Of a DNA stretch of 64,000 nt, positions 31,469 to 40,421 are shown in pieces; within the stretch, counting starts at the first letter, position 1, and each line of letters starts with the position of its first letter. Source of the DNA: Kazachstania africana CBS 2517 (Eukaryota; Ascomycota; Saccharomycetes; Saccharomycetales; Saccharomycetaceae); NCBI RefSeq assembly GCF_000304475.1, contig NC_018946.1:558001-622000 (forward strand), written 5' to 3'. The position numbers and the translations under genes were made by a program. Under the pieces are notes generated by a model, which was not told the origin of the DNA, did not search any database, and saw nothing but the letters and a program-made list of their open reading frames with translations.

Positions 31469-32839
31469 ATGACTAAAATTAGCTCTAAACTTACTTCGTT
31501 ACTAGCTTTGACCTCTATTGCCTCTGCTGCGACACTTTATCAAATTGCCGAAATAGATGCCCTTTTAGAAGATGTCGAATCCAATTTATCATCTTACACA
31601 GGATTGGTAATCTCCCATATGGGTCTAAGTTGGTTACCTGACGGTGTGTTAAGTTATGCTATGGCTGCAATGGAGGCTACCGATAGTTCATATACCACTC
31701 TAATAGATGACATTGACTTTTCCGGTGTTGATCGTTTGATCACATCTGTAAGTTGGTATTCTTCTAGATTACTACCACTGATTGAGTCAATATACTCTGA
31801 AGAGTTAGCTACAATGACTACATCCACTACTTCTACTACCTCCTCTACCTCTACCACTTCGACTACTTCTACTACCTCTACCACCTCTGCTACCTCTAGT
31901 ACCCCAGCTACTACTTCTACTACTTCTACTAGCTCTGTTGCCTCTGATATGTCTTCTGCTTCGACCACAGCTACCAGCTCCACAGTTGAAGCTGCCACTT
32001 CTACCTCTGCTACTTCAAACAGAACATCCACTGAACCAGCTTCTTCCACCGTGGTTTCTTCTGCAGAAGATTCAACCACTTTAACCTCTGACGTAACATC
32101 AAGTGACTCTTCCGTTTTTTCGTCTTCTGTCGCTTCCTCAGTTGAAAATGCTTCTTCAACTGAATCTGTTAGCACATCCACTACCTCTTCTGCTACAACT
32201 GTTCCTCCTTCCTCTTCAGTAATAGTCGTTTCAAGTACAAGTGAAGTAGCTGCAGAATCTACCTCCGTAGGTACCTCAGAAACTATTGCTTACACTTCTG
32301 AGAACATCACTAGTTCTGCTACTTCTGATGCTTCTTCTGCCACAAGCACTGCCGCATCTTCCAATGTATACCAAAACTTCAATTCAACCACTGCCAATGT
32401 CGAAACTGTCGTTGCAACCGTTGTTACTGAAGGTTCTGTTGTATCGACTATTTACGAAACTATCACTCATTGCTCAGGTGGCTGCACCAAGACTACTTCA
32501 GTTACCCCAACTACAGAATCTTCTACAAACTCTCTAGCTGCTAATGTAGAAACTGTTGAGACAACCGTGGTTACTGAAGGGACCGTTGTTTCTACTGTTT
32601 ACGTTACCAAAACAAGTTGCTCAGGTGGTTGTACTAAGACTACTTCTACCTCGCCTATTGAAACAGCTTCATCATCCAAGGCTGCTGCTTCTGCAAAAGA
32701 TACGACTCTTGCTGTCCAAAGTTCTACTAATACCCAATCTTCTTCTACCGCCGCTATTGCTGAATATACCGCCAATGGTGCTGAAAAGATGGCCTACAGC
32801 GCTGGTTTCATTGTTGCAGCTGCCGCTTTATTGATCTAA
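31469..32839 (+). CDS. Large TIR/DAN4-like GPI cell-wall mannoprotein
   Basis: 456-residue SRP1/TIP1-family protein, the longest of the four. Signal peptide MTKISSKLTSLLALTSIASA; SRP1/TIP1 domain (about 21-112) with LPDGVLSYAMAAMEATDSSYTTL and SWYSSRLLPLIESIYSEE. A long Ser/Thr stalk begins with STT-type triplet runs (about 116-150). Two copies of a 49-residue-spaced Cys module (VVTEGSVVSTIYETITHCSG and VVTEGTVVSTVYVTKTSCSG, each followed by GCTKTTS) lie at about 314-345 and 363-394. A C-terminal hydrophobic tail (AGFIVAAAALLI) could be a GPI signal. It has diverged from the ANGAAKAAFGMGAG tail of its paralogues. Confidence 0.88.
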   Translation: MTKISSKLTSLLALTSIASAATLYQIAEIDALLEDVESNLSSYTGLVISHMGLSWLPDGVLSYAMAAMEATDSSYTTLIDDIDFSGVDRLITSVSWYSSRLLPLIESIYSEELATMTTSTTSTTSSTSTTSTTSTTSTTSATSSTPATTSTTSTSSVASDMSSASTTATSSTVEAATSTSATSNRTSTEPASSTVVSSAEDSTTLTSDVTSSDSSVFSSSVASSVENASSTESVSTSTTSSATTVPPSSSVIVVSSTSEVAAESTSVGTSETIAYTSENITSSATSDASSATSTAASSNVYQNFNSTTANVETVVATVVTEGSVVSTIYETITHCSGGCTKTTSVTPTTESSTNSLAANVETVETTVVTEGTVVSTVYVTKTSCSGGCTKTTSTSPIETASSSKAAASAKDTTLAVQSSTNTQSSSTAAIAEYTANGAEKMAYSAGFIVAAAALLI

Positions 32840-35800
32840 GTAATGGGCTGTGTTCGTATATAATTTATAAAGTATTAATAAAAATACAGTTGTTTCACAT
32901 ATAACGATACGAAAACTAGTTTAGAAAAAATGAATTTACTGGACAATAATAGACCTCAGAAAAACTGGGAAGATGGTTTTTTTTCAACCTTATAACAACT
33001 ACCTCAAGTGACATTAAATTAGTGAATTTTTTAGGCGTTCCATAGCTTTATTGAAGTTTAAATGCTAAGATTTCCCCAAGCACGGCGATTGCTGTTTCTT
33101 ATACGTTTATTTCTGTTAGTTACTAGAGCCACCAAATTAGAGGATTGACTTCATTCTGTGAAAAAATGAGAATAATCGATTCTCTTTCAGGGTGCGGCTC
33201 TACAGGCCATTATTTCCAAACCAATCTTACGATTTTTTCTCTTGTCTTGGGTTCTCTTGAAAAGAGTAGATTCAGTTTAAGAAATTCTCGCAGCTTCCTT
33301 TGATAAGGGCTGTTAGGTTCTGTATACAAAAAATGAACATAATATGTATTGGCTAAGGACGCGCCAAAGTTACATTAAGTAATTTGACGGCCAAAAACTT
33401 GCTAGCTCTAAGTAGAAAAAGGGCCCATGAGAAAGCTATCATAAGATTTTAGTTGATGTAAAAAAATACACGGATACAAATTTCATCTTTATTGGTCCCG
33501 ATGCAACTGTAGGCAACTCGATTGTCTGCGCAGTGTACGATTCTGATAGCCATTTTAGGATCGACTTATCCTTAATAGGAAACTCCCGCAATTTTTTTTT
33601 ATGTGGTGCGCTATAAAGGTAATCAGTTGGTTTTTATTTTTGATGCGCTTGAAGCTGTGCATCTTTAATTTGCAATAAGAGAAGTAGTCTAAAATTATTT
33701 CGTGTATTGGACCTCAGAAGATGGAAAACGTGTTATTTAAGTTTGAGTTCGAGATTGCTGTGAAGGGACCGTAGCACGACATGGACATGTGAAAGAAAGG
33801 GAAAAAGAGCTAGATTGTTTGCCGAACCCGCTGGAATCGGTCCATTGTTTTGGAGAGTGATCTTCCTTCCTTTGAAACTTAACAAGCAGTGACAGCCAAA
33901 CACTGAGAGTGTAAATCTGTCTTTTTTTCTCCTTTCTTTTTCAGATTTCTTCGAAATGGAAGCTAGAACCATGCTCGTGCAGGGATGCAATTTTGCGCAA
34001 TGTGAATAATGTATGTTCTATTTGTTAGCGTAAGGCTTTCTAGACAATTGAATGTTTGAAAGCGTTCTTGGAAAAGGGAATGGGAATGTTATATGGAGTT
34101 TGGGTTATCAACTTTGTATAGAGTCTATGGGAAGTCATTACTTGACATCGAAAAAATACATTGAATTGCCCCAATTGCTCATAGCTTTTCAAAAGTTGGA
34201 AAGAGAGAAAATTCTTATTTGTTCATGGTACTAGGCATTTTTTCTCTTTCGTTGCTTTTTTTCTCATGCAAGATTAGCTTCTTTCATTCTTTGAAGGTCA
34301 GTACTACCGTGAATATATCCACATCTCTACGTAAGTTGCGTCGCATTGGAGAGGAAATTTGGTCTGATAGTTTCTTCGGACCGGCAAGTTTGCCCATGAC
34401 CTTTGTCTTATCAATAGCCTCAATTCGTATTGAATAATTTGCCATTATTCAGCCTATCGGAAAATGCCGTTCTATAGTATATCGCGATATTTAAAACAAA
34501 TAGGTAAAAATTGTCTTGGAAGTGTGAAACTTAAGTTTGCCTATCATCTGCAATGAATTAATGATGGCCCTAGTAAGCTTGTACCCTAATCGCTCTGTAA
34601 TTAAGTGGATGGACGATGCATTATACAAAACCATAGTGTGCTTCTTCTGTATAATTAGTCAGGAATACACGCACACTATGTGGACATTAAGTTAGAAGGA
34701 AACAAAAATGTAATAAAAGGGCATGTGACATACATTGAACAAAGCGTATCGGCTTTCTCTTAATGGGGAAATTGAAGTTTCTGGCCATGTTTTGGTTTTC
34801 ACTTTCCGTGTCTTGTTTGTTCCTTTTTGGGCCACGGAAACGTTTCTCTGAGAAAACGGTGCAGGAAAAAACATAATTTTTTTCGGTACAGAATGCAAAG
34901 GATGAAGAATGGAAAATAATAAAAAGATTCACTTCATTTGCTCGAAAAGGATATTCCACCTTTCAAATTTGATTTTAAACTTTTCTTCTAACAAAGAGGG
35001 AGTGCCATGTCGTAATACAAGAGTGCGTCATCCTGCTTCACTCTGTTACTACAATCCAGGTTCCCTTCGAAAATTCATTAGACTTTTAACTTGAGATTAG
35101 CAAGACTCTTTTCCACAATTACTGCTTGGGGACAGACAAGAAGAAAAACGCCAAAGTAAACAAAATATCATCGGCGAATGACTGAATTTGTTTGCTTCGG
35201 GCTTTCATTTGTTCTATTTTTGGGTCAAGTAGGTGATTCTCTCGCGTGAATATACACTAAAATCTGAGAGAAAGGGCGGGGGGAGGAGAAAGTTGGAAAA
35301 AAACTACTTTACGTGGCTGTTCCTCCTTGAGGACTAGCCTGACCCAGTGTCTAGCCTTTTCAGATTCGATGGAAAAGTTTAATGGGGACGGCAATTGGGG
35401 GGAAAATGACTTGCATATGTAAGATACTCCTTTCTATCTCCATTGGGATACTGGACTTTACGAGGTCTCCTAAGATCTCTTTGTTCTTATTTCTCTAACG
35501 CCGCCTACCAGCGTTTTTTCCTTAAATTCCGTAGAAATTGTTCTTCCTCTTTCGATTACTCTGCCTTTTTCGTCTGTGTTGCAGGAAATCTTTAAATTCG
35601 ATGTACACTCTTCATTCAATTATCTGACAGGACAGAAGACAGAAGGTACTGAAGGGGTATACTATCTGCAAAATTACTATCATCTCTTATGGGAATATAA
35701 TTTTTCTTAACTAAATAAGGTACAAAAAATTAACTTTGTCTTCTTATGGAAATATCTCTGTGCACGTCCAGATTTTTAATTGTCAATTCCTGCATAGATT

Positions 35801-36246
35801 GTCATTTCCTATCGTTCCTTCTTCTAGGCAGGCAACCTTCTATGCCGATTACAAATATCTTACGCTATCCAATCTTTATTTTTGCATGTTTTGCTTGCAA
35901 TCATCTATTGTCGGACAAATGCACACACTCTGTTTCTTCCTCAATCTCTCTTTCATCCATTGAAATCATGGTAAAGCTCCGTATGGCTCCTTCGGTTTTG
36001 TTTAAGCGCCTTTTTTTAGTAAACCATTCCTTTTGTTCAAAAATAAGAAAGGATCTTGGCTTCAACATATATAAATAACTTGAAATTTCGAAACAAATTA
36101 ATGCAGTCCTTTTCTATATTCTATTGTCTAATATATATTCTTGAATTTTTCTTATAAGTACTGTTTGACTTTTAATAAATTCATTGTTTCTAATTACAGA
36201 AAGGCACGTCGTCGTTAAGAATTCAAAAAAGTAGGGATATATAGAA
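32840..36246. promoter_or_regulatory. 3.4 kb spacer upstream of the Rox1-like gene
   Basis: No credible protein or RNA gene; the small open frames lack coding character. A 12 bp palindrome ATATCGCGATAT lies near 34482. A TATATAAATA element near 36067-36076 is 170-180 bp before the HMG-box gene start. The length is unusual for this compact genome and matches the large spacers of the TIR cluster. Confidence 0.45.
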
Positions 36247-37143
36247 ATGACAACCCGGACTTCAGTTCACCTACCATCAATTCGATCGCTATTTCAAGGA
36301 TTACAGGATAATTTAGATGACACGGTTAATAGCGATCCAATGGCATCATCACTTGGTAATGTCAGTCGTCTCCAAAATAATTTAACTTTCCTAATGGAGC
36401 CAAGAACCAGCGATGTCCCCTCGCTTTCTCAACCACAATCGAAAGCATATCAATCGCCACCTCGCTCGTCCACAGAATTGTCTGTGGAGTCCGTTAGATC
36501 TGCTCAAATTTTAGAATCTCTTTCTTCTGCCTCCTTGGTGCCAAGATATAGTCAACCAGTACCGACATCATTCCACAATCAAGGCGTATATACACCAATA
36601 CCCACGCCAATATCGAGTACGGTGACAAAGAATTATGAGCATTCAAGTCATGTTAGAAAAGTCAATGTTTTAGTTAATGACTTGACACCTGAATCAACTT
36701 CGGAAAATGAATTGTCTACGGATTCAAATGGTAGTAATAAAGGAAAGAGATGCGCGTGCAAGAAGTCACACAGCTTCCCACAACATATTCCAAGACCACG
36801 TAACGCGTTCATCTTATTCAGACAACATCTTCATCCTTCTTTATTCCCAAAAGACAAAGAGCTATTGACGACTCAAGGATCCTTCAAGACTAATTCAGAT
36901 GTCTCGAGAGAAATTGGACAACGTTGGAGACAATTATCTGATGAAGAAAAAAAATACTGGCAAGCACTAGCTCAGAAAGAGAAGGAAGAGCATAGGAAAA
37001 AATATCCAGACTATAAATACACTCCAAGGAAATTATTGTCTAGTCACGACAGTGACAGCGATAATGACAAGAAGAGAAAATATAAAGGACTTTGTGAATT
37101 TTGTCGACAAAAAAAGAAACATGCCCATAAGGCTGGCAATTAA
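36247..37143 (+). CDS. ROX1: HMG-box transcription factor resembling Rox1
   Basis: Sequence-specific HMG-box DNA-binding protein. The box (about 180-262) has PRPRNAFILFRQHLHPSLFP, then a polar insert with NSDVSREIGQRWRQLSDEEKKYW and KEKEEHRKKYPDYKY. In S. cerevisiae Rox1 the corresponding segments read PRPKNAFILFRQH and EKLEHERKYPEYKYKP. Rox1 is the heme-induced repressor of hypoxic genes, including TIR/DAN genes, through ATTGTT sites. The architecture differs from S. cerevisiae Rox1: the box is at the N-terminus there, but here about 180 Ser/Pro-rich residues precede it and only about 36 follow. Two small Cys groups flank the box (KRCACKKSH before, CEFCRQKKKH after). It may be a Rox1 orthologue or another HMG regulator, and its targets are inferred. 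Confidence 0.7.
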   Translation: MTTRTSVHLPSIRSLFQGLQDNLDDTVNSDPMASSLGNVSRLQNNLTFLMEPRTSDVPSLSQPQSKAYQSPPRSSTELSVESVRSAQILESLSSASLVPRYSQPVPTSFHNQGVYTPIPTPISSTVTKNYEHSSHVRKVNVLVNDLTPESTSENELSTDSNGSNKGKRCACKKSHSFPQHIPRPRNAFILFRQHLHPSLFPKDKELLTTQGSFKTNSDVSREIGQRWRQLSDEEKKYWQALAQKEKEEHRKKYPDYKYTPRKLLSSHDSDSDNDKKRKYKGLCEFCRQKKKHAHKAGN

Positions 37144-37477
37144 ATAATTTTGAATTAAGGAAATTTTTAATTGTATGGGCTTCTATCGGTTTTTTTGTTG
37201 AATTGTATTATTTTATTAATTTTTTTGGGTAATAAATATTAATATATCTTTATTCTACGTATATCTTGGGTTTATAAACAAAATATCTTTTTAATTGAAA
37301 GAGTCTGGTATTGCTTAAATTCACTAATAATCCTCGATCTGTACGGATTTTCATTAACTGTCCGCTTTTAATTTTGCAGTACCAAAAAAAATAAGAGGAT
37401 TCCCAATTGAAGTTGCCCTGTATAGCAAAAGAATTTTATCCAGTAGATGATTCAGAAAGGCTGATAAGAAAAAAAGG
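37144..37477. other. Short AT-rich spacer before MRPS5
   Basis: Holds the 3' region of the HMG-box gene and the MRPS5 promoter. No other element is recognised. Confidence 0.5.
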
Positions 37478-38419
37478 ATGAATAGATTGGGACTTACAAG
37501 GCTGAGCAGAAGCTTTTCTCGTTTTTCTCAAAGTTTGGATCACTATAACGATGAAGTACTACTAAAATACTACCCGAAACATTTACTGAAGTCGATTAAG
37601 TTGGCTCAACAAGCTATACCAGAAAATATAGAGTTTACGAACAAGTCAACTTACCAGTTTGCATCCTCAAAAGTATTTTCTGATGATCTTTCAAAATTGG
37701 ACCCTTTTTGGGATTACGATTCTTCATTACCTCATAATCACTCCTCAACGAATAGCTCACCATACTATACACCATTTAATATAAACCAGCCAAAGTTACC
37801 GGAGGCTACGTATCCAGATGAAGTGAAAGCATTTGCTTCGAAGGACAAAATCTCTAAAAATTTGATTTTAGCCAATGCGATCAATAAACAGACTCTTATT
37901 GATCCATTTTACATTATGAAGAAACTGACAATGAAGCCTATAGTACTTAAAAGAGTATCCAACCAAACAGCAAAGGGTAAGATAACGTCCTTCTACTCGC
38001 TGGTCATAGTTGGCGATGGAAATGGTATGATTGGCATAGGGGAGGGCAAGTCGAGGAGTGATGTTTCAAAGGCAACTTTTAAAGCACATTGGGACGCAAT
38101 TCGTAACATCCAGTACATTCCAAGATTTGAAAAGAGGACTATCTTTAACGATATCGATTATAGATACCATGGTGTTAAAATATTTTTAAGAAAGAAGGAA
38201 CCTGGGTTTGGCCTTCGAGTAAACCATGTAATTTATGAAATCTGTCAGATTTTGGGTATTAAAGACCTCAGTGGCAAGATTTATAAATCTAGAAACGACA
38301 TGAATATTGCAAAGGGTGTAATAGAAGCGTTAACTAAAGGTCAGCGACCATTGGATGAGATTGCACTGGGTAGGGGTAAGAAAATTGTCGATATTAAAAA
38401 AGTATATTATTCTGAGTAG
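37478..38419 (+). CDS. MRPS5: Mitochondrial small-subunit ribosomal protein uS5m
   Basis: Component of the mitoribosomal 37S subunit. The 313-residue protein (S. cerevisiae 307) carries the S5 double-stranded RNA-binding fold at about 158-225 (TSFYSLVIVGDGNGMIGIG, EGKSRSDVSKATFKA) and the S5 C-terminal domain at about 235-305 (GFGLRVNHVIYEICQILGIKD, ending in a KGVIEAL helix). The basic, Ser-rich N-terminus (MNRLGLTRLSRSFSRFSQS) is a probable mitochondrial presequence. In S. cerevisiae YBR251W is followed by DUT1 and SRB6. Here SRB6 follows without DUT1. Confidence 0.95.
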   Translation: MNRLGLTRLSRSFSRFSQSLDHYNDEVLLKYYPKHLLKSIKLAQQAIPENIEFTNKSTYQFASSKVFSDDLSKLDPFWDYDSSLPHNHSSTNSSPYYTPFNINQPKLPEATYPDEVKAFASKDKISKNLILANAINKQTLIDPFYIMKKLTMKPIVLKRVSNQTAKGKITSFYSLVIVGDGNGMIGIGEGKSRSDVSKATFKAHWDAIRNIQYIPRFEKRTIFNDIDYRYHGVKIFLRKKEPGFGLRVNHVIYEICQILGIKDLSGKIYKSRNDMNIAKGVIEALTKGQRPLDEIALGRGKKIVDIKKVYYSE

Positions 38420-39245
38420 ATAATTAAGCTAATTTCCTGTAAATAACACATTTGTATTATTTTAATTTATCGTTCTTTAAAGCTAAATGAACATATTGAT
38501 CCACTCAGGGCAGAAATAGAAATATATCAAGCTAAGATCAACAATACCTCGAATACGACCTAATTGAGCCACATGGCTGCTCACAATCAAACGTATTTCT
38601 CGATGAACAGAGCGGGCTCTATATAAATCCATTTATTCCACACTAAGAAAAACAGCATGCACAAAGAAATACAAGCAAGTACTTATCAAAACGGTTTAAC
38701 ATGTATATTCTAACATCTCCTGTACAGAGTACATTTGACTAGAAATCACTCTACCAGTTGGGACAGGCCACATCATAGAGCCCAAGTCATCTCTTTCATA
38801 TCAATCATGAAGACATTTCGCCAACTCCTTCTAATTTCTAGCTGAAGCAAGACTGGGAAAGCAAAAATGATCCGTAGATCCATGTACAGGAAGGAGTGTT
38901 ACATAAAAATTCTGACGAAACGACTAACTTCGGTAGAACCCATGTCTACCGATATGTCTTAAACGTTGGTAAACTGTGGCATGGCGTTATCAACGCTTCC
39001 ATATCGTTTTCTCTCCTCTTTGCTCAAGAAGAGAATCCCAGGATCGATTCTCCGCAGCCGCGATTTTCATTCCATATTTTTTTTTTCCAAAATTTTCTGG
39101 TTCCTTACCACGTGCACAGTAAAGAATATCAAAGTGATTAGATCTCACTACAGGGCTCAAAACGATGCTGCGAACATTTGACGAAAGCAAGCCATCTTTC
39201 TTTACATACATTTATATACGAGACTTTGTCTCTCAACACATAATT
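38420..39245. other. 0.8 kb spacer between MRPS5 and SRB6
   Basis: No gene found. S. cerevisiae has DUT1 (dUTPase) at this place, and no dUTPase motif or open frame of that size is visible on either strand. A CACGTG E-box occurs near 39110. Confidence 0.55.
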
Positions 39246-39635
39246 ATGAGTGACCAAGTGCTATTGGAAAAATTAGACCAGACTACTGAAACGTTATCGG
39301 TAAAACTAGCAGAATTGATTAGGCTATCAGGATTGGACAATGGTGTTGAAGAAACAGACGGTAATGAAAATAATATAGATAACCAGACAGATCTCAGTAT
39401 AGCTACGACTGGTGTAACAATTATGAATACTCAGAATACACAGTTAATAAAAGGTGTACAAGACCTACTGACGTTAACGAGAAGTATCAGAGAAAAATGG
39501 TTATTGAATCAGATTCCTGAGCAGGACGAGGGACCGAAGGATTCCCTTAAGAATACAAATCATGAAGGATTAGAGTCATTGTTAGATAAATCTATGAAGG
39601 AAATCGTGGGGGAGGATGCTATGACAAATATATAG
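39246..39635 (+). CDS. SRB6: Mediator head subunit Med22
   Basis: Subunit of the Mediator head module that connects regulators to RNA polymerase II. The 129-residue protein (S. cerevisiae 121) is mainly helical. An N-terminal helix (VLLEKLDQTTETLSVKLAELIRL) and a second helix (MNTQNTQLIKGVQDLLTLTR, then SIREKWLL) match the Med22 family. ATG 39246 begins at MSDQVLLEKLDQ; the upstream open frame is low-complexity and dispensable. Neighbours MRPS5 and TRS20 match S. cerevisiae YBR251W-YBR254C, supporting YBR253W. Confidence 0.9.
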   Translation: MSDQVLLEKLDQTTETLSVKLAELIRLSGLDNGVEETDGNENNIDNQTDLSIATTGVTIMNTQNTQLIKGVQDLLTLTRSIREKWLLNQIPEQDEGPKDSLKNTNHEGLESLLDKSMKEIVGEDAMTNI

Positions 39636-39684
39636 TGAATAAAGAAAAACGAAGAAAAAATAATGGTAATATATACATATTGAT

Positions 39685-40206
39685 TCATTTTAAATATTTC
39701 TTCGCTAGTTGTCGTACTCTAAGGTCAAAAATAGGGCTAGTAATTGGCTCAGAGGCATTGTAAAAGGGATTCATCAATGTCTTTATATATAGCTCATGAA
39801 CTTCTTGATAGAATATCCTGCAATTGTTGTCATCAATGGCCTCATTCGTGTTTGTTGAGGTGCCATGGATCATGACAAATTTCATTCCACTGTACGTTAT
39901 GTATGCAGTTATAGCAAGACCGTAAAAATGATCGATCTTACCCAAATAACAGTTATCAGCTGTGCTTGCATTCTTGGACCGAAGAAAACCTCCTCTAGAA
40001 ACGGACACATTACCTTCACTTGATATGGGGGACATTTGCCATTGAAGATCCTCCACTATATCTAATGATGCATGTAAGATAAATGGATTAAGCTCTTTCA
40101 AATCAGACGGAAATTCTTGCGTTCCATCCTTCTTCTGTGTCGATATAAACTGTGCTTCGTACACTGGATTGTCAGTCTTACCAATAATTGCAAAGTATTG
40201 AGGCAT
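39685..40206 (-). CDS. TRS20: TRAPP core subunit Trs20 (sedlin)
   Basis: Small longin-fold subunit of the TRAPP complexes acting in ER-Golgi and Golgi traffic and autophagy. The 173-residue product (S. cerevisiae 175) opens with MPQYFAIIGKTDNPVYEAQF and contains ELNPFILHASLDIVEDLQWQ, then DNCYLGKIDHFYGLAITAYI and FYQEVHELYIKTLMNPFY, all sedlin hallmarks. ATG 40206 matches the family N-terminus. Convergent with SRB6 (49 bp apart). Confidence 0.97.
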   Translation of the reverse strand: MPQYFAIIGKTDNPVYEAQFISTQKKDGTQEFPSDLKELNPFILHASLDIVEDLQWQMSPISSEGNVSVSRGGFLRSKNASTADNCYLGKIDHFYGLAITAYITYSGMKFVMIHGTSTNTNEAIDDNNCRIFYQEVHELYIKTLMNPFYNASEPITSPIFDLRVRQLAKKYLK

Positions 40207-40421
40207 CTCCAAACAGTGAAACTATAACTAATATGTGATTTTAATGGTTTATATGTCGGTATTTGAGACAGTTATGCTTTTCTTTTCTATGCGTTTCAAT
40301 ATTCATCAAATTAGTGATGTTCCCGAAATTTCAACTGTTGACTAGCAATGACATTTTAAATGGCAAAATTAGAGAATACCTCATCATTTCTGATACAACC
40401 GTAACTGCTTAACTGACACTT

